From assembly GCA_050184585.1 (NCBI GenBank), contig JBFXAF010000004.1, forward strand, positions 186,001 through 250,000: a stretch of DNA of 64,000 nt, read 5' to 3'. Origin of the DNA: JBFXAF01 sp050184585. GTDB taxonomy: Bacteria; Pseudomonadota; Alphaproteobacteria; Rhizobiales; Rhizobiaceae. The position numbers and the translations under genes are program-made. Below the pieces are notes generated by a model. That model was not told the DNA's origin. It did not search any database and saw nothing but the letters and a program-made list of their open reading frames with translations. Within the stretch, counting starts at the first letter, position 1, and each line of letters opens with the position of its first letter. Positions 1 to 8,062 of this stretch are shown here, piece by piece.

Positions 1-135
1 CGGCTTGCCGTCCTGCTTATCGTGCGGCTTCGGCGGCGTTTGAAGCATCCGCTTCAGCGTGTCGTTAAAGCGGGCTTCGGCATCGTCCGGCCTTTTAGGT
101 CGAGTTTTCCCCGGCTTAGCCTGTGGATAGCTCAC
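1..135 (-). CDS. Small hypothetical protein, C-terminus cut by the left window edge
   Basis: Reading the minus strand from a GTG at 135 gives an open frame that runs off the left edge (45 codons visible). It begins VSYPQAKPGKTRPKRPDD and continues with AEARFNDTLKRMLQTPPKP. The composition (basic N-terminus, short amphipathic helix, then proline/lysine-rich tail) recalls small uncharacterised proteins common in rhizobia; this family link is from memory, not from a search. A GGGTGA stretch lies about 6 bases before the GTG and could be the ribosome binding site. The frame stays open upstream to about 267 without an ATG or GTG, so a non-standard earlier start cannot be ruled out. No function is assigned. 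Confidence 0.45.
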   Translation of the reverse strand, partial: MSYPQAKPGKTRPKRPDDAEARFNDTLKRMLQTPPKPHDKQDGKP

Positions 136-138
136 GTT

Positions 139-632
139 TGCGTCACCCGGCGTCGCGCCGGCTCCCGATTCAACTACAGTCGGCCCGTTGACGCGACGGG
201 GCCGGTGATTCGAGGCTGTAACCTCATTGAACCACCGGCCGCCATCTTGGCCCGTCAGCTGGCGCTACCCGCAACGGGTGCCTTCGGAGCCGCCGTCGTG
301 GCTCCGTCGTATCAGTGGGGCGGGCAGGTTTGCCGGGCGAGCACTCTTCCGAAGTCCTCCCGGTCGGTTCAAGTCCGATCCGCTCCACCGAATCTCGCGT
401 CAGTGCGCCATGCGCACCGTGCATGATATGCACATCGTCAGTCTTACTAACAGTCAAATTTGTTACCAGTCCGGTACCAAACTCTCTCAATCTCTGCCGG
501 CCTGTCGCTGTCTGGTCTAGCCGAATCGGTCATGCTTTGTCACGTATATAATTAGGAATATTTTCCTATCTTCTTCCGAGCGGCAGAATTGACCCTTGGT
601 CGCACGCGAAACCGGACGATGGTCGGCGGATA
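139..632. other. Non-coding, hairpin-rich stretch
   Basis: No convincing gene lies between the partial small gene and mazF. On the plus strand several perfect stems can be drawn: 200-207 with 233-240 (8 bp, with an inner 4-bp stem 212-215/222-225), 267-270 with 276-279, and 285-291 with 300-306 (7 bp). A tRNA-like segment follows at 317-387, then two tandem 6-bp hairpins with 3-base loops at 403-417 and 419-433. Around 553-568 there is an AT-rich palindrome TAGGAA-TATT-TTCCTA that could end mazF transcription on the minus strand. Short open frames here overlap one another and show no family resemblance. Confidence 0.5.
317..387 (+). other. tRNA-like sequence, degenerate
   Basis: A 71-base segment has a 7-bp acceptor stem (317-323 with 380-386, one G-T pair) and a T-arm with the TTCAAGT loop (stem 363-367/375-379). 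It also has an anticodon-like arm (341-345/353-357, one mismatch) whose loop CTTCCGA would place TCC in the anticodon position, and a 5-base variable region. The D-arm is not canonical, T8 is missing, and the discriminator A is followed by CCG, not an encoded CCA. It may be a decayed tRNA, a recombination-site remnant, or the tail of a larger structured RNA; chance is possible. Confidence 0.27.
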
Positions 633-965
633 TCAGAGCTTCAGGATCGCCCGTATCTTCGCCAGCGTCTCAGTGGCGAGATCGGCCCTGTTCTCGATGA
701 ACTCGGCGTTCCGGGCGGACCAGTCCAGGCTCTTGATCTGGTCCGAAAGCACGAACCCGGTCGTCTTGCCGCCAGCGGGCACGGCAACCTCGAAAGGATA
801 ACCCTTTCCCTGATTGGTGATCGGACAGAGGATGCAGAGCCGGGTGATCGAATTGTAGCGCTCCGGCGAGAGGACGAAAGCCGGACGGCGCGACGCCTGC
901 TCCCGGCCTGACTGAGGATCGAAGCTGATCCAGATGATGTCGTGCTGCTTGGGGCAGTAAGGCAC
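633..965 (-). CDS. mazF: MazF/PemK-type endoribonuclease toxin
   Basis: A 110-residue protein of the MazF/PemK/ChpB fold. It begins with the typical beta-strand pattern GDIIW-like (here HDIIWISFDPQSG), followed by RRPAFVLSPERYN and CPITNQGKGYPFEV, the core strands of this family. MazF toxins cut mRNA at short sequence motifs in the cytoplasm and are neutralised by the partner antitoxin. The start codon is GTG, one base after the stop of the upstream antitoxin gene, so translation is probably coupled. Length matches the family. Toxin identity is secure at family level; cleavage specificity cannot be read. Confidence 0.9.
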   Translation of the reverse strand: MPYCPKQHDIIWISFDPQSGREQASRRPAFVLSPERYNSITRLCILCPITNQGKGYPFEVAVPAGGKTTGFVLSDQIKSLDWSARNAEFIENRADLATETLAKIRAILKL

Positions 966-966
966 G

Positions 967-1209
967 TCAGACCTCGTTGCCGACGGCCTCGCCCGTGGCT
1001 ACTTCGCCGTGGCGATTGCCATCCGTGATCCGGGACAGAAGATCGTCCAGATCATAGACGGGACTGTCCTCGACCGGCCGCACGACGAGCGCCCCGCCGG
1101 CGACCGAGATTTCGACCGCGGCTCCTTCCTTCACGTCCAGCTCACGCGCGAACGCGCTCGGAATGCGAAGCGCGAGGCTGTTTCCCCATCTGGCGACACT
1201 GGCGAACAT
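967..1209 (-). CDS. mazE: MazE/AbrB-type antitoxin
   Basis: An 80-residue protein with the N-terminal swapped-hairpin AbrB/MazE DNA-binding fold (ARWGNSLALRIPSAFARELDV, then EGAAVEISVAGGALVVRP). The acidic C-terminal tail (SPVYDLDDLLSRI) resembles the stretch that wraps MazF. It is the first gene of a two-gene operon and ends one base before mazF. About 19 bases upstream of its start there is a short inverted repeat ATGTA-GA-TACAT (1228-1239), a candidate site for autoregulation by the MazE-MazF complex. Confidence 0.88.
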   Translation of the reverse strand: MFASVARWGNSLALRIPSAFARELDVKEGAAVEISVAGGALVVRPVEDSPVYDLDDLLSRITDGNRHGEVATGEAVGNEV

Positions 1210-1227
1210 CGGCTTATCTCATGGATG

Positions 1228-1239
1228 ATGTATCTACAT
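1228..1239. promoter_or_regulatory. Candidate mazE operator
   Basis: Inverted repeat with 5-bp arms (ATGTA/TACAT, 2-base centre) located 19 bases upstream of the mazE start. The position suits autorepression by an AbrB-type antitoxin. The arms are short, so chance is a real alternative. Confidence 0.3.
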
Positions 1240-1420
1240 TGACGACACATACTGGTTGTGCGGGCCGTATGCAATGCGCCTCGGCGTAAGCGATTGATGT
1301 CAGTCCCGAGCCGGAAACTCATAAATGTGGGAATGACCGCAAGGGGGTGGTTTTCTGCCTGTCCGGTTTCGGGCGAGGCCGCTAAAATATCCGTGGTGAA
1401 GCTCCCAATGAGAGACCACA

Positions 1421-1960
1421 ATGGGAATCAGGAATTACTTGATTGAGGGAGGCTCGGGCGTTGGCAAGACCAGTGTTGCCGAGGAACTGGAGCGGCGCGG
1501 ATACCATGTGCTGCATGGGGATCGAACGCTCGCCTATTACGGTAATCCTGAGACAGGCTATCCTATGCAAACGCCTCAACTTGAAAGTGAGGCCGACAAC
1601 GTCAAGTGGGGATACGAACACTGGATTTGGCCAGTGGAGAAAGTCAAAGCACTCATCGCCGATCAGGTCAGTCCAGTCTCATTCTTTTGCGGGCATTCGG
1701 CAAATTCTCGGCAATACAATGGCCTGTTCGATGGAATTTTCGTCCTTACGGTAGATGCTGAAGCGCTGCGCATTCGGCTTGATAAACGGCCGGAAGATGA
1801 GTTCGGGGGGAGGCCCATCGAGCGAGATTTGGTCATGCGATTACACGAGGCGGGAGAAGACCTTCCCGAAGGCGCGGTTAGCATTGACGCGAATGTGCCA
1901 GTCGCTCGCGTTGCTGATGAAATCCTCATACAATGCGGCGTTGCCGAAACGGATCGGTAA
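1421..1960 (+). CDS. P-loop nucleotide kinase-like AAA protein
   Basis: A 179-residue protein opening with a Walker A motif, GGSGVGKTS, at residues 10-18. It continues with an ELERRGYHVLHGD segment typical of small P-loop kinases, where the Asp follows strand 2. A C-terminal LDKRPEDEFGGRP segment contains arginines that could form a lid. This pattern fits the broad nucleoside/shikimate-kinase-like clade; the substrate is not evident. The gene is monocistronic, sits beside mazEF, and appears less GC-rich than the genes to its right, which suggests accessory DNA. It has a GAGAGA-like ribosome site just upstream. Confidence 0.65.
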   Translation: MGIRNYLIEGGSGVGKTSVAEELERRGYHVLHGDRTLAYYGNPETGYPMQTPQLESEADNVKWGYEHWIWPVEKVKALIADQVSPVSFFCGHSANSRQYNGLFDGIFVLTVDAEALRIRLDKRPEDEFGGRPIERDLVMRLHEAGEDLPEGAVSIDANVPVARVADEILIQCGVAETDR

Positions 1961-2062
1961 CGATTCTTTCGTCTGCTTTTCGGCTTAACAGTTCCGGTCT
2001 CGAACGACCACTTTGGCGTCGATTGCAGACATGCGGGAATGGAGAGTTATCTCTAGCCTCTC

Positions 2063-2497
2063 TCACCCCAGTTCCTGCGCCAATCCTATCAGGATCCCCT
2101 CCGGCCCGCGGATGTAGCAGAGCCGATAGACGTTCTCGTAATCGACCACCTCGCCCACCAGTTCCGCGCGCCTGCCGAGCCGCTCCAGCGTGTCGTGCAG
2201 GTCGTCTACGGCGAACATGACTCGGAGGTAGCCGAGTGCGTTGACCGGAGCGGTCCGGTGGTCCGCGACGACTTCCGGCCGGATGAAGCGGGAGAGTTCC
2301 AGCCGGCTGTGCCCGTCCGGCGTGCGCATCATGGCGATCTCGACATGCTGGTCGCCGAGCCCGGTGACGCGCCCCGCCCATTCGCCCTCGATCGTGGCCC
2401 GCCCTTCGAGTTCGAGCCCGAGTTCGACGAAGAACTCGATCGTCGCGCCGAGGTCCTCGACGACGATCCCCACATTGTCCATGCGCTTGACTGCCAT
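2063..2497 (-). CDS. VOC-family (glyoxalase/dioxygenase-fold) protein
   Basis: A 144-residue protein with two beta-alpha-beta-beta-beta modules of the vicinal-oxygen-chelate superfamily. The N-terminal half begins VKRMDNVGIVVEDLGATIEFF and the C-terminal half contains YLRVMFAVDDLHDTLERL and a terminal YIRGPEGILIGLAQEL. Candidate metal ligands include H52-region QHVEIAM and the terminal Glu of GILIGLAQE. Members include glyoxalase I, bleomycin/fosfomycin resistance proteins and dioxygenases; nothing here picks one. It stands alone on the minus strand with its own upstream gap. Confidence 0.75.
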   Translation of the reverse strand: MAVKRMDNVGIVVEDLGATIEFFVELGLELEGRATIEGEWAGRVTGLGDQHVEIAMMRTPDGHSRLELSRFIRPEVVADHRTAPVNALGYLRVMFAVDDLHDTLERLGRRAELVGEVVDYENVYRLCYIRGPEGILIGLAQELG

Positions 2498-2702
2498 GTC
2501 TTCAACTCCAGTGTGTTGTCAGGCCAATCAGCCTTGCTGAATGGGGCCGACCCGCGCAGCCTCTCACCATATCGTCATCTGCTCCAGGCCCAACTCATGA
2601 CGTGACGTCGGACGTTCGATAACAAATTCTGGACCTTTCGTTATTGGTGCGCCGGGAGTGCGATGCTAGTCCGGCTGCATCGACAACACACCGGAGTTCA
2701 AG

Positions 2703-3104
2703 ATGAAACGTCGACAAGCCCTCCTCACCCTTCTTGCCGCGGCAGTCGTGACCGCCGTCGGCATCATCCCCGTCCACGCAGACGATCGTCAGGGAACTAC
2801 CGCGATCACGCATGGGTTCCATGCGACGATGAAGGCGAAGCCCGGCCAGGGCGACGCCGTCGTCGCGCTGCTGTTCGAGGCGCCGGTGTTCGACGATCCG
2901 GACTGCAAGGTATTCCTCATCGGTCGTTCGAAGAGCGATCCGGATGTGGTGTTCGTGACCGAAGGCTGGGTCAGCGAGGCGGCGCACGCCGAATTCGGCG
3001 CCACCGCTGCATCCCAGGCCTATGCCGCGCGCTTCGCTCCGTTGGTTGACGAGTGGACGACCTCGGATGAAATTCCCGTCGGCGGCAAGGCGGTGCTGGA
3101 CTGA
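2703..3104 (+). CDS. Exported antibiotic-biosynthesis-monooxygenase (ABM)-like protein
   Basis: A 133-residue protein with a clear Sec signal peptide (MKRRQ, then a hydrophobic stretch LLTLLAAAVVTAVGII, cleavage near VHA-DD). The mature part, about 105 residues, has the ferredoxin-like ABM/dimeric alpha-beta barrel pattern: an HGFHATMKAKPGQGDAVV strand-helix, then CKVFLIGRSKSDPDVVFVTE and W-S-E-A-A-H. Such domains act as cofactor-free monooxygenases or bind small ligands. Periplasmic location is inferred from the leader. The gene is monocistronic and divergent from the VOC gene across about 200 bases. Confidence 0.7.
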   Translation: MKRRQALLTLLAAAVVTAVGIIPVHADDRQGTTAITHGFHATMKAKPGQGDAVVALLFEAPVFDDPDCKVFLIGRSKSDPDVVFVTEGWVSEAAHAEFGATAASQAYAARFAPLVDEWTTSDEIPVGGKAVLD

Positions 3105-3347
3105 CCTCCCGATGGCCGGCCCGTTCGCCAATGCGATCGGGTGCCGGCCGGGCTGGCCTTGCGACGGGGTGCCCTTCGGCCCCGTCTTCACCATACCGTC
3201 ATCGCCTCGCCCCTCCGCCCGCTTTCTTCTTGCCCCCGCGACAAAATCCCGAAACAATCGCGGTGCAGGGTGATGCGGTGGGCGTCGCCCTGAAAATGCC
3301 TGCAAGCGCCGCGAGAGGTTTCGCCGGACTTTCCCGGAACGCCGCCG

Positions 3348-5495
3348 ATGGACAACCCGTTCGAACCGCGCAGATCGAAGAGCCCGCGAGCGTCGCGACT
3401 GCTCGCCATCGACGCATGGATCGATTCCACGCTCTACGAAGGCAGCTTCAAGGCGCGCGAGATCTGGGAAAACCTGACCATCTTCTTCCGCCGCTTCCGG
3501 GTCACCGGCTGGCGGCGCGGGGCAGTGGAACTCGCCAGCGAGGCGGCGACGATGGGAACCGTCGGCGTCATCGTCCTGCTGGCGCTGGCGCTCACCGCCT
3601 TCGAGGAGACCGCCGGCGACTGGCGCGCGCAGGACGACCTCGCCGTCACCTTCCTCGACCGATATGGCAACGAGATCGGCCAGCGCGGCATCATCCAGCG
3701 CGATTCCGTGCCCATCGACGAGATGCCCGACCACGTCATCAAGGCCGTGCTCGCGACGGAGGACCGCCGCTTCTTCGAGCATTTCGGCATCGATTTCCTC
3801 GGCCTGATCCGCGCCATGAGCGAGAACGTGCGCGCCAATTCGGTCGTGCAGGGCGGCTCCACCATCACCCAGCAGCTGGCGAAGAACCTCTTCCTCACCA
3901 ACGAGCGCACGGTCGAGCGCAAGATCAAGGAGGCCTTCCTGTCGCTGTGGCTGGAGATGAACCTGTCCAAGAAGGATATCCTCCAGCTCTATCTCGACCG
4001 CGCCTATATGGGCGGCGGCACGTTCGGCATCGCGGCGGCGGCCGACTTCTATTTCGGCAAGCAGGTCAAGGATCTCAACCTCGCCGAGGCCGCCATGCTC
4101 GCCGGCCTGTTCAAGGCCCCGGCCAAATACGCGCCGCACATCAACCTGCCGGCAGCGCGCGCGCGCGCCAACGTGGTCCTGAACAACCTGGTCGAGGGCG
4201 GCTTCATGTCGGAGGGCCAGGTTCTGCAGGCGCGCCTGCATCCGGCCGACGTCATCGACCGGGGCGACCAGAAGAGCCCCGACTTCTTCCTCGACTGGGC
4301 CTTTGACGAGGTCCGCCAGAAGATGGCGAAGTCGGACGTGCGCTCGATCGTGGCGCGCACCACCATCGACATGAACGTCCAGCGCGCGGCGGAGGAATCG
4401 CTCGAGTTCCACCTGAGGCAGTACGGCAAGGAGTACGGCGTCACCGAAGGCGCCATCGTCATGATCGAGAACAACGGCGCGGTGCGCGCCATCGTCGGCG
4501 GCCGCGACTATGGCGCCAGCCAGTTCAATCGCGCCACCAAGGCGCTCAGGCAGGCCGGCTCCTCGTTCAAGCCCTATGTCTACACCACCGCGATGGAGAA
4601 CGGCTTCACGCCTGAATCGACCGTCTCCGACGGCCCGATCTCGTGGGGCGGCTGGTCGCCGAAGAACTACACCCGCGGCTATTCGGGGCGCATGACGCTG
4701 ACGACGGCGATCGTCAAGTCGATCAACACCGTGCCGGTGCGCCTCGCGAAGGACCATCTGGGCATCGAGCCGATCCGGACCATGGCCGCGGCGATGGGCG
4801 TCGAATCGGTGCTGGAATCGCACAAGACCATGGTGCTCGGCACCTCGGGCATGACCGTGATGGACCAGGCGACCGGCTATCTGACGCTGGCCGATGGCGG
4901 CTATGCCGGTGTCCGCCACGGCGTCTCGCAGATCCTCACCCATGGCGGCGAGGTCCTCTACGACTATTCGCGCGACGCGCCGCCGCCGAAGCGGGTGGTG
5001 TCGGAGGCCGCCGTCGCCGCCATGAACTCGATGCTCGTCCAGGTTCCCGAGTGGGGCACCGCGCGGCGCGCGGCGCTGCCGAACATCCGCTCCGCCGGCA
5101 AGACCGGCACGACGCAGGCCTACCGCGACGCATGGTTCGTCGGCTACACCGGCAACTACACGGCCGCCGTGTGGATGGGCAATGACGACTTCACCTCGAC
5201 GCGCAACATGACCGGCGGCTCCCTGCCAGCCATGACCTGGCAGCGTTTCATGGCCTACGCGCACCAGAACATCGAACTCAAGCCCATCCCCGGCATCGAC
5301 GCGCCGTTCGTCGAAGAACCCAAGGTCGCGAAGGCGGCCGATCCGGCGAAGGCCGCGGCGGCGGCCGAAGAGATAGAGCGCCCGCCGGTGCTGTCGGCGG
5401 CGACAACGCGCTTCCTTCTCGACCTGTCGGGGCAGTTCCGCGAGGCGCGGCCGATCGAGCCGCCGGCAGAGCCCGAGACACTTTCCGCGCTGTGA
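3348..5495 (+). CDS. Class A penicillin-binding protein (bifunctional glycosyltransferase/transpeptidase)
   Basis: A 715-residue inner-membrane peptidoglycan synthase of the PBP1A/MrcA family. A cytoplasmic basic N-terminus is followed by one membrane segment (about residues 68-85). The glycosyltransferase domain carries ATEDRRFFEHFGID with the catalytic Glu138 and GGSTITQQLAKNLF. The transpeptidase domain has the SSFK nucleophile motif at residues 405-408 and KTGTTQ at 585-590. The tail after residue 640 is Pro/Ala/Glu-rich and likely disordered. It polymerises lipid II and cross-links stems in the periplasm. It stands alone; two L,D-transpeptidase genes elsewhere in this window (22-24 kb) would make the complementary 3-3 cross-links. 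Confidence 0.93.
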   Translation: MDNPFEPRRSKSPRASRLLAIDAWIDSTLYEGSFKAREIWENLTIFFRRFRVTGWRRGAVELASEAATMGTVGVIVLLALALTAFEETAGDWRAQDDLAVTFLDRYGNEIGQRGIIQRDSVPIDEMPDHVIKAVLATEDRRFFEHFGIDFLGLIRAMSENVRANSVVQGGSTITQQLAKNLFLTNERTVERKIKEAFLSLWLEMNLSKKDILQLYLDRAYMGGGTFGIAAAADFYFGKQVKDLNLAEAAMLAGLFKAPAKYAPHINLPAARARANVVLNNLVEGGFMSEGQVLQARLHPADVIDRGDQKSPDFFLDWAFDEVRQKMAKSDVRSIVARTTIDMNVQRAAEESLEFHLRQYGKEYGVTEGAIVMIENNGAVRAIVGGRDYGASQFNRATKALRQAGSSFKPYVYTTAMENGFTPESTVSDGPISWGGWSPKNYTRGYSGRMTLTTAIVKSINTVPVRLAKDHLGIEPIRTMAAAMGVESVLESHKTMVLGTSGMTVMDQATGYLTLADGGYAGVRHGVSQILTHGGEVLYDYSRDAPPPKRVVSEAAVAAMNSMLVQVPEWGTARRAALPNIRSAGKTGTTQAYRDAWFVGYTGNYTAAVWMGNDDFTSTRNMTGGSLPAMTWQRFMAYAHQNIELKPIPGIDAPFVEEPKVAKAADPAKAAAAAEEIERPPVLSAATTRFLLDLSGQFREARPIEPPAEPETLSAL

Positions 5496-5594
5496 GTTGG
5501 CTTCGCTTCCCGCCGTTCCCCTGAGCCTTTCGGGCGAGTTGCTGGCTTCGCTCGTCTGGTCTATGCCGGTCGTGCGCCGGGCGGCCTCGGGTTC

Positions 5595-6179
5595 ATGACT
5601 AGAACGATCCTCCTCACCCTCATCGTGATCGCGACCGCCGTGGGCGGCGGCGCGGCGAGCGTCTGGTATGCGCTGGAGGCGCAGGAGGGCATCGGCGCGG
5701 TGACGATCGGCGGCTGGACCGCCTTCCCGGCCATCGGCACCCCGGACGCGGATCCCTATTCCAAGGCGCGGGTGGCGCGCGAGGGGCTCCTCGCGCTCGG
5801 CCACGCGGAGGGTCTCGTCTTCATCGCCCATGCCGATTCGCGCGGCGACGCCATGGACCGGCGCTGCTCCTACAAGGTCGAGGGCCAGACGCCGCCGGCG
5901 CGATTCTGGACCCTCTATGCCGGCGATCTCAGTCAGCGAGTCATCCCGGTCGAGGGCCATCCCGCGCCGGCCATCCAGTCGCAGGAGGTGCTGCGCCAGC
6001 CGGACAATTCCTTCTCGATAGGATTTGGCCCGCGCGCCGCTCCCGGCAACTGGGTGCGGGTCGGCGGAAGCGGCCCCTTCACCCTCGTACTGACCCTCTA
6101 CGACAGTCCGCTGGCGTCCAATCCCGGGTTCGCGGACGTGCCGCTGCCGCAGATCCTCAGGACCGGCTGCAATGATTAG
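5595..6179 (+). CDS. DUF1214-domain membrane-anchored protein
   Basis: A 194-residue protein with an N-terminal membrane anchor (about residues 4-24, ILLTLIVIATAVGGGAASVWY) and an extracytoplasmic DUF1214-like domain: DRRCSYKVEGQTPPARFWTLYAGD, later RVGGSGPFTLVLTLYDSP. Function is unknown. In many proteobacteria DUF1254 and DUF1214 occur in one polypeptide; here they are on two consecutive genes. Its stop overlaps the start of the DUF1254 gene by 8 bases, so the two are co-translated. Confidence 0.8.
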   Translation: MTRTILLTLIVIATAVGGGAASVWYALEAQEGIGAVTIGGWTAFPAIGTPDADPYSKARVAREGLLALGHAEGLVFIAHADSRGDAMDRRCSYKVEGQTPPARFWTLYAGDLSQRVIPVEGHPAPAIQSQEVLRQPDNSFSIGFGPRAAPGNWVRVGGSGPFTLVLTLYDSPLASNPGFADVPLPQILRTGCND

Positions 6180-6714
6180 GTTCGTCTACGCCCTGCTTCT
6201 CGGCATCGTCGGCGCCGGCATCGTGCACATCGCCATTCTCCTGCTGCTGCCGGTCCTGTCGGAGCGCGATTCCTGGTCCCGGCTGGCGGCGGCGGGAGAT
6301 CTCTACTCGGTCGTTCGGCTGAATGGCGGCCCGGAAGAACCGGCGCTGCTGCGCTCCTGGGATCCGCTGTTCGACGCCCGCGGCTGCCGCTTCGACCTTT
6401 CGGAGGGCATCGTGCACGTCTATGCCGATGGCGACGTGCCGTTCTGGTCGGTCTCGGTCTACGACCGGAACGGCCAGAACATCTACTCGTTCAACGACCG
6501 AACGGGTTCGGGCGGCAATCTCGACTTCGCCGTCGTCACCCCCGTCCAGATGATCGAGATCCGAAAGGAACTTCCGGCCGCCTTCCAGTCCTCGATCTTC
6601 GTCGAGGCCGCGGCCGATCAGGGTATCGTCGTGGTCAGGGCGTTCGTCCCCGACAGCACCTGGAAGGGCATCGTCGGACGCTATCTCGACGGCGTTTCCT
6701 GCACGCTCGAATAG
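6172..6714 (+). CDS. DUF1254-domain membrane protein
   Basis: A 180-residue protein with an N-terminal hydrophobic helix (about residues 4-27) and a DUF1254-like domain: WSRLAAAGDLYSVVRLNG, RGCRFDLSEGIVHVYADGDVPFWSVSVYD and NIYSFNDRTGSG. It overlaps the preceding DUF1214 gene by 8 bases, and the two probably form one complex at the membrane. Role unknown. The order (DUF1214 first, then DUF1254) is the reverse of the fused family. Confidence 0.8.
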   Translation: MIRFVYALLLGIVGAGIVHIAILLLLPVLSERDSWSRLAAAGDLYSVVRLNGGPEEPALLRSWDPLFDARGCRFDLSEGIVHVYADGDVPFWSVSVYDRNGQNIYSFNDRTGSGGNLDFAVVTPVQMIEIRKELPAAFQSSIFVEAAADQGIVVVRAFVPDSTWKGIVGRYLDGVSCTLE

Positions 6715-6717
6715 AGC

Positions 6718-6909
6718 CTACTTGTCGACCCCTCGCCGGCGTGGACGCCGCAGGCTGCTGCGATCCCGCTGGGCCGGTGCGTCCTGGTCGGCGACCACGC
6801 CGCGCTCGTAGCGGACGCCGGTGAAGAACATGATCGCGGCGCTGCCGCCGGGGGGCGCCGGCCGCGGATTGCCCGCGCTGCGTGGTATGAAGGGAAGGAT
6901 CGTCGCCAT
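6718..6909 (-). CDS. Conserved small protein of unknown function (63 aa)
   Basis: I chose the ATG at 6909, giving 63 residues starting MATILPFIPRSAG; the open frame reaches back to 7137 but the extra part looks non-coding. The chain has a proline-rich middle (NPRPAPPGGSAAIMFF) and an arginine-rich C-terminus (SSLRRPRRRGVDK). From memory, rhizobia carry similar short proteins starting MATLxxFxPR, but this was not searched. It converges on the DUF1254 gene with 3 bases between stops. No function is proposed. Confidence 0.55.
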   Translation of the reverse strand: MATILPFIPRSAGNPRPAPPGGSAAIMFFTGVRYERGVVADQDAPAQRDRSSLRRPRRRGVDK

Positions 6910-7093
6910 GGCTCGCGTTGTCCCCACGAGGTGCAAGGAGTGATGACGCAACGCCTCCCGGGCCGAGTAATGCAGGCATACGGTTAACAGCTTGTGAACG
7001 GATCGCGTGTAGGGTTGCCTGGGTGGCGACCAGCGGGCGACCGGACGAGCGGTGCCGCCATTGTGTTGGCGAGTGTGTGGCGGGCGTATCTCC

Positions 7094-8062
7094 GTGTCTT
7101 CTTCCGATTTCAGGTATTTCGGCGACCGTACCGACAAGCGCAGGACCGATGTGGTCTTCCGCGCCGCGGTTTCCGCCTATTGCATGCTCACGCGTCCCTC
7201 GCGCCGCGAAGGCGCGCAGCTCGAGGATCTCGCCCTGCCGCTGGTCGACGCGGTCTCCATCGAGACCAGGCGCTACGCAGCCGCCGCGCTTTCCGAATGC
7301 GACCACGCTCCGGCAGCGCTCGTAAGGCGGCTCGCAGACGAGCCGGTCGAGGTCGCCGCGCCCCTCCTCGTACGCTCGCGGTCGCTCTCCGACGTCGACC
7401 TTCTGGCCCTGATCGGCCGGCACGGGGTCGGCCACGCGATGGCGATCGGCAGGCGAGACAATCTTCACGCCACCATCGCGGACCTGGTCCGCGCGCTGGA
7501 ACGTCCGCGGCTGGCCGCTGCGGATCAGGAAGTTCGGGCAGTCGAGCCTGACCTGGCGGCGCGCCAGTCGATCGAGCGCCCCCGCCCGAGGCGAGAAGGC
7601 CGGGGCGACGAGGCGAGGTCGCGCCTGCGCGCCATGATGCTGCCCGCCGCGGACCCGGTCGAATCCGAACAGGCCGCCGTTCAGCCGGCGATATTCCGGA
7701 AACTTCGCGACAGCGTCCTGACCGGCAGTTCGTCGCTCTTTTCCGCCACGCTGGCCGAACTCCTGCGCATCGATCCGGCGCGGGCGAGGACCGTCGCTGG
7801 GCCGGAGGGGGTCGGCGATCTCATCGTCGCGGCGCGCGCCCTGGGGCTTTCCGAGGAGGAAGCGTTTCTGATCGCGGCGGCCGCGCACGGACGCCAGTTC
7901 GCCCATGCCGAGGCGGTGAGGCTTTTCCTCGAGCGCTACCGGGCCGTCGCCGCGGACGACGCGCGCGACCGGGTGCGTGCATGGCGCGCGGCTGGCCTGT
8001 CCGCGATGCTGCAGCCCCGTGCTGACAATTCATCAGGCGACGGCGCGCTCAAGGCGTCGTGA
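7094..8062 (+). CDS. DUF2336-domain protein
   Basis: With the GTG at 7094 the product has 322 residues; a 14-residue-longer form from 7052 is possible but its start is cysteine/tryptophan-rich and unlike a protein N-terminus. It shows the alpha-helical repeat character of DUF2336 proteins (FRAAVSAYCMLTRPSRREGAQLEDLALPLVDAV, then repeated RRYAAAALSEC / LVRRLADEPVEVAAPLLVRS HEAT-like helices). No signal peptide. Function unknown; it could be a scaffold. Its end overlaps the end of the convergent DUF1491 gene by 14 bases. Confidence 0.78.
   Translation: MSSSDFRYFGDRTDKRRTDVVFRAAVSAYCMLTRPSRREGAQLEDLALPLVDAVSIETRRYAAAALSECDHAPAALVRRLADEPVEVAAPLLVRSRSLSDVDLLALIGRHGVGHAMAIGRRDNLHATIADLVRALERPRLAAADQEVRAVEPDLAARQSIERPRPRREGRGDEARSRLRAMMLPAADPVESEQAAVQPAIFRKLRDSVLTGSSSLFSATLAELLRIDPARARTVAGPEGVGDLIVAARALGLSEEEAFLIAAAAHGRQFAHAEAVRLFLERYRAVAADDARDRVRAWRAAGLSAMLQPRADNSSGDGALKAS

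Noticed and set aside
121..129. DnaA-box-like sequence TGTGGATAG
   Set aside because: One mismatch to the consensus, single copy, and no other sign of an origin nearby.
199..390. A permuted two-piece tmRNA gene (the segment ends in a CTCCACC-like acceptor)
   Set aside because: No downstream GGTTTCGAC-type 5' domain and no tag-peptide frame (ANDNYAEARLAA-like) is present on either side.
22..426. Plus-strand open frame at the left edge
   Set aside because: It crosses the hairpins and the tRNA-like segment and has a composition unlike a folded protein; the opposite strand has a better small gene.
2595..5960. A 1,121-codon minus-strand open frame opposite the penicillin-binding protein gene
   Set aside because: High-GC codon bias leaves the antisense frame free of stops. 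Its translation is Arg/Gly/Ala-rich with no family likeness, while the plus strand encodes a clear class A PBP.
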